This document shows, piece by piece, positions 33,014 to 42,211 of a stretch of DNA of 64,000 nt. The position numbers and the translations under genes were made by a program. This DNA is from an alpha proteobacterium AAP38 (lineage in GTDB: Bacteria; Pseudomonadota; Alphaproteobacteria; Azospirillales; Azospirillaceae), in assembly GCA_001296005.1 (NCBI GenBank), contig LJHR01000006.1, forward strand, positions 45,146-109,145. The letters run 5' to 3'. Below the pieces are notes generated by a model. That model searched no databases and was not told the origin of the DNA. It saw only the letters and a program-made list of their open reading frames with translations. Each line of letters opens with the position of its first letter. Position 1 is the first letter of the stretch.

Positions 33014-35709
33014 CGCCGGGCCGCCGGACGGTCGAACTGGATGCGGATGTCACCATCCTCGGCCACCGTCACATGCGCCATGTCGATACTGTCGCCCATC
33101 GACAGCCGGTCCAGGATGGTGGCCGACATCTGCGGCAGCAGGCCATTGGTCAAAATCTGATCAATGGCACGCGCGCCGGATTCCACGGCCTGACAGCGCG
33201 ACAGAACATGGACCACCAGACTGTCATCCCAGCTCAGTTCCGCCTGATAGGCATCCTCCATGCGGCGCTGGATACGGGCCAGCTTCAAGGTCACGATCTC
33301 CCGCAGCCGCCCCTCATCCAGCGGCAGATAGGGCACCACCACCATGCGGCCCAGCAAGGCCGCCTTGAAATGGCGCAGCAGGTCGGGGCGGATCAAGGCC
33401 TCCAGCGCATCAGGCCCCGGCGGCGGGCCGGGTCGGCGGGCACGGTCGATGATGGCATCCGACCCGAGATTGCTGGTCAGCAGGATCACGGTGTTCTTGA
33501 AATCGACCAGAATGCCCTCGCCATCCTCCAGCATGCCCTTGTCGAACACCTGATAGAACAGCTCCAGCACGTCCGGATGCGCCTTCTCCACCTCGTCCAG
33601 CAGGACGACGGAATAGGGGTTGCGCCGCACCGCCTCCGTCAGCACCCCGCCGCGCCCATAGCCGACATAGCCCGGCGGCGCCCCCTTCAGGCCGGAAACG
33701 CTGTGCGCCTCCTGATATTCCGACATGTTGATGGTGATAACGGACCTTTCGCCCCCGAACAGGGTTTCGGCCAGCGCCAGCGCCGTTTCCGTCTTGCCCA
33801 CGCCCGACGGGCCGACCAGCAGGAACACGCCCGTGGGTTTGCCCGGTTCGGCCAGAGAGGCGTAATAGGTGCTGATGCGTTTGGTGATGGCGTCCAGGGC
33901 CGCCTCCTGCCCCACCACCCGCTCGCCCAGCTTGGCGCGCAGGTTGCGGACGACCGCGATGCTGTCGGTCAGCATGCGGCCCACGGGAATACCGGTCCAA
34001 CCTGAGACGACCGACGCCACCGCCCGGTGATCGACCGACAGCGGCACCATGGCATCGGTCGCCTGCAACTGCTCCAGTTCCAGCCGCAGCCCGTCCAGCC
34101 GGGCCTTCACCCGCGTGAAGTCGGCCCCATTCAGGGTGCCACCCGCCAGTTGGCCTTCCAGGTCGCGTACGCGGCCCGCCAGATCGCTTTCCTGCTGCCA
34201 GCGCTGCTGCAGGTGGGCTTCCTCCTCCTCGGCCTTGGCCTGTTCGTCGGACAGGGCGTCGATGCGGTCGGCATGGTCGCGGCCCAGCGCCGACTCGCGG
34301 CCCAGCAGGGCGATTTCGTCGGACAGAAGCTTGCGCCGACGCTGTGCGGCCTCAAGCTGCGGCGGCGGGCCGCTGCGGGCGATGGCGACGCGGGCACACG
34401 CCGTGTCCAGCACCCCGATGGCCTTGTCCGGCAATTGCCGCCCCGTGATGTAGCGGTGCGAAAGGCGGACGGCGTCGGACACCGCCTCATCCAGGATGCG
34501 CACGCCGTGATGGGCTTCCAGCTTGGCCACCAGACCGCGCAGCATGGCGATGGCGTTCTTTTCGTCCGGCTCCTCCACCTTCACCACCTGGAAGCGGCGG
34601 GCCAGCGCGGGGTCCTTCTCGAAATATTTCTTATATTCGGCCCAGGTGGTGGCCGCGATGGTGCGCAACTCGCCCCGTGCCAAGGCGGGTTTCAGCAGGT
34701 TGGCCGCATCCCCCTGCCCCGCCGCCCCGCCGGCCCCGATCAGGCTGTGCGCCTCGTCGATGAACAGGATGATGGGCTGGGGCGACGCCGCCACCTCTTC
34801 GATCACCTGTTTCAGGCGGTTCTCGAACTCGCCCCGCACGCCGGCACCGGCCTGCAGCAGACCCAGATCCAGCGACAGGACGCGGACTTGGCGCAGCGGC
34901 GGGGGAACGGAGCCTTCGACCACGCGCTGTGCAAACCCTTCCACCACCGCCGTCTTGCCCACGCCGGGATCGCCCGTCAGGATCGGGTTATTCTGGCGCC
35001 GGCGCATCAGCACATCGACCAATTGCCGGATTTCCGGGTCACGGCCCACCACGGGATCGGACTTGCCGGCCCGTGCCTGCGCCGTCATGTCGATCGTGTA
35101 GGCATCCAGCCCAGGCGTCGGCCCACCCGCCAGCTTCACCCCCGCCGGGGCACCCGGCGCCGCACCCGACATCATCGCCGGCTTCGGTGTAGCGACCGCA
35201 GACGGGGCGGAAGGCGATCCGCCCCCGCCGCCCGCATCCTCCGCCGTGCCCCGCACCAGTTCCTTCAAATCCTCCACCAGCCGCCCGCGCGGAATTTTCG
35301 CCAGCAGCGGCACCGGTTCCAGCAGCAAACCGCGCAGCGCATCATCCTCCAGCAGCGCCTTCAGGATGGCGCCCGAGCGTACATGGCTAGCGCCCAACTC
35401 CAGCGACGACACCAGCCAGGCCGATTGCAGCAGCCGCACCACATGGTCGGAAAAGGCCGGCGTGCGGCTGTTTCCGCGCTTCAGCCGATCCAGCGCGGTT
35501 GTCAGCTCCTTCTGCAACGCCCCCACATCGACGCCGTAATAGCGCAGCACGGGCGTCAGATCGCCCTCCCCCCGCTCCACCAGCTTCAGCAGCAGATGCT
35601 CCACCTCCACGGCGTAATGGGTCTGCGCCAGACAGAGCTGTGCAGCCCCCTCCATGGCCCGCTTGGTCAGCGGATTGAGGCGGGCGATCAGGGTGGCGAT
35701 GGAGGACAT
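33010..35709 (-). CDS. clpV: T6SS ATPase ClpV (TssH)
   Basis: An 899-residue AAA+ unfoldase that disassembles contracted TssBC sheaths. An N-terminal Clp repeat domain (about 1-150) is followed by AAA-1 (Walker A GDPGVGKTAVVEG near residue 246; Walker B IILFIDEAHSL), a middle coiled coil, and AAA-2 (Walker A GPSGVGKTETALALAE near 626; VVLLDEVEKAHPDV). I chose the start MSSIATLIARLN at 35709; a longer frame runs 20 residues upstream. Length matches ClpV. Confidence 0.96.
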   Translation of the reverse strand: MSSIATLIARLNPLTKRAMEGAAQLCLAQTHYAVEVEHLLLKLVERGEGDLTPVLRYYGVDVGALQKELTTALDRLKRGNSRTPAFSDHVVRLLQSAWLVSSLELGASHVRSGAILKALLEDDALRGLLLEPVPLLAKIPRGRLVEDLKELVRGTAEDAGGGGGSPSAPSAVATPKPAMMSGAAPGAPAGVKLAGGPTPGLDAYTIDMTAQARAGKSDPVVGRDPEIRQLVDVLMRRRQNNPILTGDPGVGKTAVVEGFAQRVVEGSVPPPLRQVRVLSLDLGLLQAGAGVRGEFENRLKQVIEEVAASPQPIILFIDEAHSLIGAGGAAGQGDAANLLKPALARGELRTIAATTWAEYKKYFEKDPALARRFQVVKVEEPDEKNAIAMLRGLVAKLEAHHGVRILDEAVSDAVRLSHRYITGRQLPDKAIGVLDTACARVAIARSGPPPQLEAAQRRRKLLSDEIALLGRESALGRDHADRIDALSDEQAKAEEEEAHLQQRWQQESDLAGRVRDLEGQLAGGTLNGADFTRVKARLDGLRLELEQLQATDAMVPLSVDHRAVASVVSGWTGIPVGRMLTDSIAVVRNLRAKLGERVVGQEAALDAITKRISTYYASLAEPGKPTGVFLLVGPSGVGKTETALALAETLFGGERSVITINMSEYQEAHSVSGLKGAPPGYVGYGRGGVLTEAVRRNPYSVVLLDEVEKAHPDVLELFYQVFDKGMLEDGEGILVDFKNTVILLTSNLGSDAIIDRARRPGPPPGPDALEALIRPDLLRHFKAALLGRMVVVPYLPLDEGRLREIVTLKLARIQRRMEDAYQAELSWDDSLVVHVLSRCQAVESGARAIDQILTNGLLPQMSATILDRLSMGDSIDMAHVTVAEDGDIRIQFDRPAARR

Positions 35710-35915
35710 GAGAGATTCCAGCCTTCTGCGGGATCGCGTGATCCTAATGGATGCAATGGGAAGGCGCAAAGGTCAGCCGACCCGGTTGGCACGAAAGAGG
35801 GCAAACAGGCCTCCGGGCAGTACGCGACAGGAAGTCCATCGCCCTTGCGCGCCAGGATTGTATTTACCGTATATTGAGGGCATGGTGGCATTCAGAAATT
35901 TCTGGAGGCATTCCT

Positions 35916-36746
35916 GTGGCCAAACCACCTCCAACGAAGTTCGGCAGCCTACCGTCAACCGCCGGCGGAACCCGGTCTCATCAGGGCTTGGGTATTCAGC
36001 CGAAAATGGCTCATCCTTCTCCCGGCGCCGGCTCCCGCCCATCGGTGGCACCGCCGCCCGTGACATGGCCGGGAAACACTGCTTCCTCGGCGCCCTTGCA
36101 GTTAAAGGCGAAGCCTTGCGGGCCGAAATGTCGGCATGCCCCGCCGCCAATTGCCCCAATGCGCTGGGGCGGCACGACACCTGTCGCGCAGGCAATGTTC
36201 AGCGGCACCACAAGTGGTCAGCTCAACAACAACCAGATCAATTCCGGATTCGGCACCTTTGCCCAGGTGAATTTCACCCCTACACAGTCCGTTATCACCC
36301 AGAGCTATAAGCCATCCGCAACTTATGAGGATTTGGTTGGCGAGGATCTGGTCGATGATGAACATAATCATGCCGAAGATTATGTCACCAGCCTGGTTCC
36401 GCAGCGCTGGATAGAACTTGGCTGTCCCCAGAGCCGTGTACGCTTTGATCTCTATATCACTTCCAGCCCCTGCTCCAGCGAGCAAGGCACCAGTGGCAAA
36501 GATGAGGGATGCGCCGAAAAACTAGCCCGGCTTTACGAGTCGGGCATTGGCGTCAGGGACATGTTTGGCATAACCCATACCGTCTATTTTCAGATCGGAA
36601 CCCTTCGCGTGAAAAAGCTTTACCGCCCGAAGGTCACAGGGGCGGCGGAAAAGTCCTTCCAGGCGCTTTTCATGCTGAAGCATATGGGCGTCTGTGAACG
36701 GGTGGTGATCGAGAAGATCGGCAAGAAGACCAACGTCACTCTGTGA
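35916..36746 (+). CDS. putative deaminase-fold T6SS effector
   Basis: A 276-residue protein on the opposite strand from the T6SS genes. Residues 1-130 are Pro/Gly-rich, with an APPPVTWPGNT segment of the kind seen beside DUF4157 and secreted toxins. The C-terminal part has the zinc-deaminase signature split in two: NHAEDY (His152, Glu154) and SSPC then GCAEKL (Cys186, Cys199). Cytidine-deaminase-like toxins use HAE with PCxxC; here 12 residues separate the two Cys, so an insertion is needed. GTG 35916 is chosen because GGAGG lies seven bases upstream. Base composition is lower in GC than neighbours. Function is inference; no recognised immunity gene is adjacent. Confidence 0.72.
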   Translation: MAKPPPTKFGSLPSTAGGTRSHQGLGIQPKMAHPSPGAGSRPSVAPPPVTWPGNTASSAPLQLKAKPCGPKCRHAPPPIAPMRWGGTTPVAQAMFSGTTSGQLNNNQINSGFGTFAQVNFTPTQSVITQSYKPSATYEDLVGEDLVDDEHNHAEDYVTSLVPQRWIELGCPQSRVRFDLYITSSPCSSEQGTSGKDEGCAEKLARLYESGIGVRDMFGITHTVYFQIGTLRVKKLYRPKVTGAAEKSFQALFMLKHMGVCERVVIEKIGKKTNVTL

Positions 36747-36848
36747 CGTTCAATGCATGAAGCGTATCAGACGGTCAGCGTCTGGTCTTATAGAATGGCT
36801 GCGGCGAATGTCGAAGGGCACGCCAGACATAAACCGCGCCATTCCACC

Positions 36849-37895
36849 TCAAATCTTCCGGTACCACTCACGCGGGCTGGCCACTTTGGCACCGGCGAAA
36901 TCATCCACGCCTGCCGCCCGCGCCACATCCATGGCGAAGCTGCTGCATTGCTTGCGGGCCAGGCTGAACTGCGTGCCCTTACGGTACTCGGCCACCTTGC
37001 CCATGGCCTGTTCGGCCTGTTCGCGGCTGATGGCATAGGAACGGGTGCGCACACCGGGCTTGGTGAAGGCGCTTGCGTCATCATGCACGCGGCCCGGCAC
37101 GCCCGCCGTCAATTTGCCCAGGTCACGCTTGGCATCCATGTTGGATAAACCAGCGGGGGAGAAGCCGAAGGCCTGACGCCCGCCACCCGGCTTTTCGATG
37201 GCCACGAAGCCATGACCCGCCATGCCGTCGGGCAGGCCCTTCTCCTGATGCAGATAGCCGCCGACAATCAGGCGATAACCGCCGGCATCGGGGGCTTTCG
37301 GCGCCTTGGGCTGGACAGGCCGTGGTACACCGGCCCCGCGCGGCACCAGAGCGGGGGCCGGTTTGGCCTGCACAGGCTGCGGCATGCGGTGGTTGGCGGC
37401 ACGTGCGCCCATCCGGTCGGCCTCTGCCTCCAGATGCAGATCCTGGACGACGGCGATCCCGCTGCCGAACGGGTTGCGCACCCGTCCCTGCCGCTGCTGC
37501 ACCACATGCGTCAACTCATGTCCCAGCAAGGCCAGACCCTGCGGGCTGTCGGGATTATACTGGCCGGGTGCGAAATAGAGGCTGGACCCCATGGTAAAAG
37601 CGAGCGCGCCGATGCTGGCCGCCTCTGACCCGACATGCACCCGCACGTCGGAAAAATCGGCGCCAAAGAAGCTTTCCATCTGGCCGCGCACACGTTCGGG
37701 CAGGGGCCTGCCGCCCCCGCCGGGCCGGATCAGACCGGGGGGCAGCTGCTGGGCACCGGGATGGCCGCTGCCATGCCCGCCGGATGCCATGACGACACGA
37801 ACATGCCCCGGCCCGCCGGCCGTGATGCCGCCCAGCGCCCCCGGCAGCTTGGCACCGCCGGCCCCGAACCGTCCCTGTATCACTGCCCCGGCCAT
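36849..37895 (-). CDS. DUF4157 protein with a C-terminal papain-like domain, T6SS effector candidate
   Basis: A 348-residue protein. The DUF4157 domain (about residues 62-165) has the metalloprotease-like LGHELTHVVQQ motif (His126, Glu127, His130) and the EAEAD helix. A Pro-rich linker follows. The C-terminal part has GHGFVAIE (His228) before KQCSSFAMDVARAAGV (Cys317): a His-then-Cys order, as in circularly permuted NlpC/P60 peptidases. DUF4157 is common in effectors of contractile injection systems. It sits between tssG and clpV on the T6SS strand. Amidase or acyl-transfer activity is inference. Confidence 0.8.
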   Translation of the reverse strand: MAGAVIQGRFGAGGAKLPGALGGITAGGPGHVRVVMASGGHGSGHPGAQQLPPGLIRPGGGGRPLPERVRGQMESFFGADFSDVRVHVGSEAASIGALAFTMGSSLYFAPGQYNPDSPQGLALLGHELTHVVQQRQGRVRNPFGSGIAVVQDLHLEAEADRMGARAANHRMPQPVQAKPAPALVPRGAGVPRPVQPKAPKAPDAGGYRLIVGGYLHQEKGLPDGMAGHGFVAIEKPGGGRQAFGFSPAGLSNMDAKRDLGKLTAGVPGRVHDDASAFTKPGVRTRSYAISREQAEQAMGKVAEYRKGTQFSLARKQCSSFAMDVARAAGVDDFAGAKVASPREWYRKI

Positions 37896-37985
37896 GACCC
37901 TGTCCCCCGCATGGTTCCCATTGTCCGCCAGACCCCTGATCCTAACCCAGTCCTATAACCCGTCAAAGCGTGAAGCATGGTTCCC

Positions 37986-39020
37986 TCACACCAACCGCTG
38001 GGTCAGAACCACTTCGCGCTTTTCGCGTGCCGGCAGCCAGGCGGTGCGGCCCAGCACGCGGTCCTGGCGGTCGGGCTTGAACTCCACCGCCGGCACTTCC
38101 TCCGCCTTCAGGCGCAGGCGAAGGGTGACGCCCAGGTCCGGCCCTGCATGCAGGGCCACCAGATCGGCCAGCGCCCTGGCCGCATCCCCGCCCGGCAGGA
38201 AGGCGCGGAAGGTGGCAAGGTCCAGCGGACCCAGTTCCACCGTGATCCCCGCCCCCTGGTCCCAGACGCGTCCACCCAGAACCGCACCGACGCCCAACCT
38301 AGCATTATCACCCTTGTCGCCCAGGCGCGTACGATCCTCCGGCTCCAGTTCCATCCAGTCGCCGGTCAGCGGTTCCACCTGCACCGGCACCGCGAAATGC
38401 GCCATCAGCAGCCGTTCCAGCCCGTGCTGGCTGGCCACAGGCCGGTTCAGCAGGCCTGTGTGCCGGTACAGCGACCGGTCCGGCAGTGACAGGCGGCGGC
38501 GCAGCGGCTCCACCCCCAGCCCACAGAGCGCGGCCAGCCAGTCGGCCATGCCGGTGCGCCACGGCGCCTTGCCGGTCATGTCGGGCCGGTGCGCGCGGCG
38601 CGACCGCACCAGCAGGCTGGCCAGCCGGTGGTTGAACAGGTCCAGGAAGTCGCGCATGGCGGCATCGCCGGCCCGCACCCGGTCGGCCAGCAGTTCCGAT
38701 ACCGGCGGCGGCAGCGGCGCGAAGGGTCCGCCCAGGCCCAGGAAATTGATCTTCACCCGGAACCGCGTGCGGCCCGACGGCATCTCCCGCCGGTCGATCC
38801 GCTCCAGCGGATCGGCGGACGGGCGGGCGCGCAGGCTGGCATGGAAACGGATGGCCTCCTGGCCGGCATCGGCCCCTTCGCCCACGGGCACGGGCGCGGC
38901 CCCGCCGCGCGCAGCGTCGCGTTCCATGATCAGTGCCGCCTGATACAGGTCGAACCATTCCGGGTTCGCCCGCAACTGGCTGATCAGAGAATGTTCCGTT
39001 CGCCAACCCGCGCCGGCCAT
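37986..39020 (-). CDS. tssG: T6SS baseplate subunit TssG
   Basis: A 344-residue baseplate wedge protein (ImpH/VasB family). Typical segments are FRVKINFLGLGGPFAPLPPPV, FLDLFNHRLASLLVRSRRAH and LPDRSLYRHTGLLNR. ATG 39020 has AAGGAG about ten bases upstream; GTG 39029 is closer but badly spaced. It overlaps the end of tssF by 37 bases. TssG forms the TssF2G1 wedge with TssF. Confidence 0.95.
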   Translation of the reverse strand: MAGAGWRTEHSLISQLRANPEWFDLYQAALIMERDAARGGAAPVPVGEGADAGQEAIRFHASLRARPSADPLERIDRREMPSGRTRFRVKINFLGLGGPFAPLPPPVSELLADRVRAGDAAMRDFLDLFNHRLASLLVRSRRAHRPDMTGKAPWRTGMADWLAALCGLGVEPLRRRLSLPDRSLYRHTGLLNRPVASQHGLERLLMAHFAVPVQVEPLTGDWMELEPEDRTRLGDKGDNARLGVGAVLGGRVWDQGAGITVELGPLDLATFRAFLPGGDAARALADLVALHAGPDLGVTLRLRLKAEEVPAVEFKPDRQDRVLGRTAWLPAREKREVVLTQRLV

Positions 39021-40828
39021 CGCTTCCACACTCCTTCGCGCTGCGCGCTGTTCAGCACCAGCTGGGTGAAACTGTTGACCCGGCCATAAAGTGCCAGGAA
39101 CCGGTCCAGGATGCTGGCCAGAAGATAGGCGCTGCCGCCCGCAAACTGGCTTTCATCGATGGTCAGGCTGATTTCCGTGCCCCGCACGAAACCGCGCCAG
39201 GCCTCGTTCCCCAAACGCCGGGTGACGGGGCGCGACGACAGGGCCGTCATGCCGCCCGCCTGCTGATGCACGGCGGCACCGCAGCCATCGCCATAAAGCA
39301 CCATGATCTCCCTGAGCGCGCGCAGGGCCGACCCGCTGCCATCATCGGCCAGCGACAGATGGTTCAAGGTCAGGGCCGACACCAGCTGCCACAGGGTTTC
39401 GCCCTGCTCGGGCGCGCTGATCTGCGGCGTTGGCCGGGTCAGACAGCGCACCTCGCGCACCGGCGCATCCACCTCCAGGTTCAGTACCGTATCGGGCGGC
39501 AGCTGTTCGGCCATGCCCCGGTTGGTACAAAGCGTGTGCGCGAACAGGGTGCGCGTGGGTGGCAGCGACGGGTCGAGCGCCAGATCGACAAAGGACAGGA
39601 ACATGTCCGTCCCCGGCATGTCGGCCCGCACCGTGGGCCGCCGCCGCGCCATCCAGAAACAGTCGGGCGCGGCCCGCACGGCCATATGGTCGTAGGAAAA
39701 GAAGGGACGCACCAACGCCGTCTCGTCCGCCCGGTTCATGACGGCGGAGACCTTCTGGATCGAATGGATTTCCGTGGACCGTTCCCAGCGGCTGTCAGGC
39801 AACAGACGATATTCGGACTGTGTCTGATCCAGGCGCAGCGGCTCGCTGGTCTTGGGAAACAGGTTGATGATGGGCGCGCAGTTCAGGCGCACCGTCACCC
39901 GTTCCAGCCGTTCCGCCCGTTCCGGCTGCTGTTTCAGCAGGAAGAACAGGTCCACCTCCGCCCCCGTTGGCCAGGTGGCGGGATTGCCGTCCGCATCGGT
40001 GAAATCCACGTCCAGGAACAGGAATTTCTGCGGAAACACGAAATATTCCCGGATCAGGCGATAGCCCTGATGGGCATGGACGGGGAAACTCAGCAGGTCC
40101 TCATCCGGCGCGAAGCCCACAGGCGACAGACAATCCGGCTTCAAGGTCGCGGTGGGTTCCGCAACATCCACGGCGGGCGCCAGAACGACGGCGCGCGACT
40201 GGTCCAGCAGCATTTCCATCAGGGGACCGGCCACCGCAGGCTCCCCGTCCAGGAACAGGCGCAGGCGGTCGGGCTGCATGTCGGCGAAGGTCAGGTTGCC
40301 TTGCGCCCGCAGCCGCAGACGCCAGACGGCGGCCCCGCCAAGGCGCGCCAGGAAGGGGAATTTCTCCGGCCGCAACATCTCCTGCCGCACCACCTGCACC
40401 GGCCACAGCTTGACCGGATAACAGGTATTGAAGCGGCAAGTCAGCCCGTGCGAGGGGCTTTCGGCATGCAGGGCGATATTATCGGGCAGGTGGAAACCCT
40501 GCGCCGCCCGCGCCTGACCGGGGTCCACCTCGAAATGCGCGATGGCGGCACTGGGCACCGGGGCCATCAGGGCGGGGTACAGCGTGTCCAGCAGCGCCGA
40601 CGGGATCAGCGGGAATTCCGCGTCCAGCGTTCGCTGGATGCGGGCGGTCAGAAAGGCGAAGCTTTCCAGCAACCGTTCGGTATGCGGGTCACGGCTTTCA
40701 TGGCCGTTGAAATCCAGACGCCCCGCCACGCGCGGATAGGTGCGGGCAAACTCCGCCCCCTCATTGCGCAGATACATCAGTTCGCGTTCATACGCCGCGA
40801 ACAGGGCTTCGGCCTCGTCACGCGGCAT
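38984..40828 (-). CDS. tssF: T6SS baseplate subunit TssF
   Basis: A 614-residue protein of the ImpG/VasA family. The N-terminus AEALFAAYERELMYLRNEGAEF is diagnostic, followed by RVAGRLDFNGHESRDPHTERLLESFAFLTAR. ATG 40828 has GGGAGG five bases upstream. The gene overlaps tssE by 11 bases and tssG by 37 bases, so the baseplate genes are tightly coupled. Confidence 0.96.
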   Translation of the reverse strand: MPRDEAEALFAAYERELMYLRNEGAEFARTYPRVAGRLDFNGHESRDPHTERLLESFAFLTARIQRTLDAEFPLIPSALLDTLYPALMAPVPSAAIAHFEVDPGQARAAQGFHLPDNIALHAESPSHGLTCRFNTCYPVKLWPVQVVRQEMLRPEKFPFLARLGGAAVWRLRLRAQGNLTFADMQPDRLRLFLDGEPAVAGPLMEMLLDQSRAVVLAPAVDVAEPTATLKPDCLSPVGFAPDEDLLSFPVHAHQGYRLIREYFVFPQKFLFLDVDFTDADGNPATWPTGAEVDLFFLLKQQPERAERLERVTVRLNCAPIINLFPKTSEPLRLDQTQSEYRLLPDSRWERSTEIHSIQKVSAVMNRADETALVRPFFSYDHMAVRAAPDCFWMARRRPTVRADMPGTDMFLSFVDLALDPSLPPTRTLFAHTLCTNRGMAEQLPPDTVLNLEVDAPVREVRCLTRPTPQISAPEQGETLWQLVSALTLNHLSLADDGSGSALRALREIMVLYGDGCGAAVHQQAGGMTALSSRPVTRRLGNEAWRGFVRGTEISLTIDESQFAGGSAYLLASILDRFLALYGRVNSFTQLVLNSAQREGVWKRWPARVGERNIL

Positions 40829-41393
40829 CGCGGCCTCCCGAGGCATCGCGCAGCATCACGGGGAAACTGACCGGTTCGATCCGGTCATCCAGCCGAATGG
40901 AACCCTCCACCTCCACCAACAGGGCGCGGCGGTCATGTTCGGGCGGCAGCACCGTGAACCAGGCTCCCTGCCGGCGCAACCCCTGATTGGGCGGCAGCGA
41001 TGCCGCGCGCTGCGACCATTCCGTCAGGAACGCTTCCTTCAGGGCCGGCGTCAGGCGCGACAGATGCACACGCGGCGACAGAAGACGGGGCTCGAAGGTG
41101 GCGATGGCCATCTCCAGCTCCGCCACCAGGGCAGCCTCTGCGGCACTGTCGAAGGGCTGGAAACCCGACAGGTCGGGAATGCCGTAATCCAGGGTCGTAC
41201 GCCGCCGTCCCGCCATCACGTCACGGGACCGGGGGCAGCGCGTGTTCAGCAGCAGTGAAATCTCCCCCGCAATGGACAGGATCAACCCGTCGCGGTCCAG
41301 CATGGACTGCGCGCCTGCCGCGTCCTCCGTATCGACCAGCCGGTCGAACAGCGGCGCGGGCACACCTGGCATCAGGCGGGGACCCGTGATCAT
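40818..41393 (-). CDS. tssE: T6SS baseplate subunit TssE (gp25-like)
   Basis: A 191-residue protein homologous to phage T4 gp25. The conserved core includes SIAGEISLLLNTRCPRSRDV, DYGIPDLSGF, and IATFEPRLLSPRVHLS. ATG 41393 has GGGAGGATGC just before. It is rather longer than the usual 130-150 residues because of a C-terminal extension (VLPPEHDRRALLVEVEGSIR) rather than an N-terminal one. Confidence 0.92.
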   Translation of the reverse strand: MITGPRLMPGVPAPLFDRLVDTEDAAGAQSMLDRDGLILSIAGEISLLLNTRCPRSRDVMAGRRRTTLDYGIPDLSGFQPFDSAAEAALVAELEMAIATFEPRLLSPRVHLSRLTPALKEAFLTEWSQRAASLPPNQGLRRQGAWFTVLPPEHDRRALLVEVEGSIRLDDRIEPVSFPVMLRDASGGRDAA

Positions 41394-41420
41394 GCATCCT
41401 CCCGTCGGGGCGGCACTAAA

Positions 41421-41463
41421 GTGTGATCGGTTCAAACGCAATCATTTGAAGCGTGAATCACAC
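41421..41463. repeat. 43-base nested palindrome between tssE and hcp
   Basis: Outer arms GTGTGAT (41421-41427) and ATCACAC (about 41457-41463) are perfect inverted repeats; inside lie TTCAAA (41431-41436) and TTTGAA (41445-41450), giving two symmetrical shells. It does not look like a terminator, being less GC-rich than the genes around. It may be a member of a dispersed intergenic palindrome family or a regulator site; only one copy is in the window. Confidence 0.4.
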
Positions 41464-41503
41464 GGCAAAACAGACTCTAACAACGCCGGCGGAAAGGCCT
41501 GAT

Positions 41504-41600
41504 ACCGGTCCAGGGTGGGCAACGCCCGCTCTGGACCGGTTGGCGCATTGAGCGCCCGCGGGCACGTGCCCGCGCAAGCCAAGGGCGCGGATGCGCCCAC
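41504..41600. other. cluster of strong hairpins downstream of hcp
   Basis: ACCGGTCCAG (41504-41513) pairs with CTGGACCGGT (41531-41540); CGCGGGCACGTGCCCGCG (41557-41574) is an 18-base palindrome; GGGCGC/GCGCCC form another at 41583-41598. All lie within 120 bases after the hcp stop on the hcp strand. They could terminate or stabilise the hcp message, keeping Hcp output above that of the baseplate genes. Confidence 0.45.
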
Positions 41601-41620
41601 CCGGCGCCTGAGGGCGCGTG

Positions 41621-42121
41621 TTAAGACACTTCCTGCTTGATCAGGTCGTGCTTGACCGGCTGGGCGCCCTCGCCCGTGCCGTCATCTTCCTTCTGCGGGA
41701 TGTACTTGTACTCGACGGTGCCATAGGAGAGCGTGATCGTCTCCGTCGGGATGTCGCCGGTACCACCGCCGATGGAGACGTTGGAGACGATGATCTTCTC
41801 CATCGTGATCACCAGATATTCCACCGGCTTGTTGTCGCCGTTGGAACGGTAAGCGGAGAAGACGCCCTTCTGAATGTGCTTGCCGCTCCAGCACATTTTC
41901 AGCAGGTCGTCGGTCGACGCGTCGATATATTTGGTGAAGGAGAAGTCGGAGTGGTTCGCCTGCTCCACGGTGCCGCCGCCCGCGCTGCTGCGGGTGGGCG
42001 AGGTGGGCTGGTTGAAGGAATGGCTCCAGGACAGAACCTGGATTTCTTCCTTGTGGGAACTGTCGGTCGACTCACCCTTGATATCCGGGGTGGTCAACTT
42101 CAGGAACATATTGCCGGCCAT
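41621..42121 (-). CDS. hcp: T6SS tube protein Hcp (TssD)
   Basis: A 166-residue Hcp ring protein. Typical features are the N-terminal MFLKLTTPDIKGESTDSSHK, EEIQVLSWSHSFNQP, FSFTKYIDASTDDLLKMCWSG, and the C-terminal ETITLSYGTVEYKYIPQ. Hexamers stack into the inner tube inside the TssBC sheath. It has its own ribosome site (GAGAGCGGCC region) and lies 90 bases after tssC. Length is normal. Confidence 0.96.
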   Translation of the reverse strand: MAGNMFLKLTTPDIKGESTDSSHKEEIQVLSWSHSFNQPTSPTRSSAGGGTVEQANHSDFSFTKYIDASTDDLLKMCWSGKHIQKGVFSAYRSNGDNKPVEYLVITMEKIIVSNVSIGGGTGDIPTETITLSYGTVEYKYIPQKEDDGTGEGAQPVKHDLIKQEVS

Positions 42122-42211
42122 GGCCGCTCTCCATCTCGATATCTGTTCGGTCTGGGACTATCGCAACGAGTACCCCGCCCCAGGACGATACCTGGGGCGG
42201 GGCCGCACGGA

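Noticed and set aside
34027..35877. Open frame of about 616 codons antisense to clpV.
   Set aside because: Low-complexity His/Arg/Gln composition and full overlap with motifs of ClpV mark it as a shadow.
39266..40870. Open frame of about 534 codons antisense to tssF.
   Set aside because: TssF is certain by its N-terminal signature; the opposite product is low-complexity.
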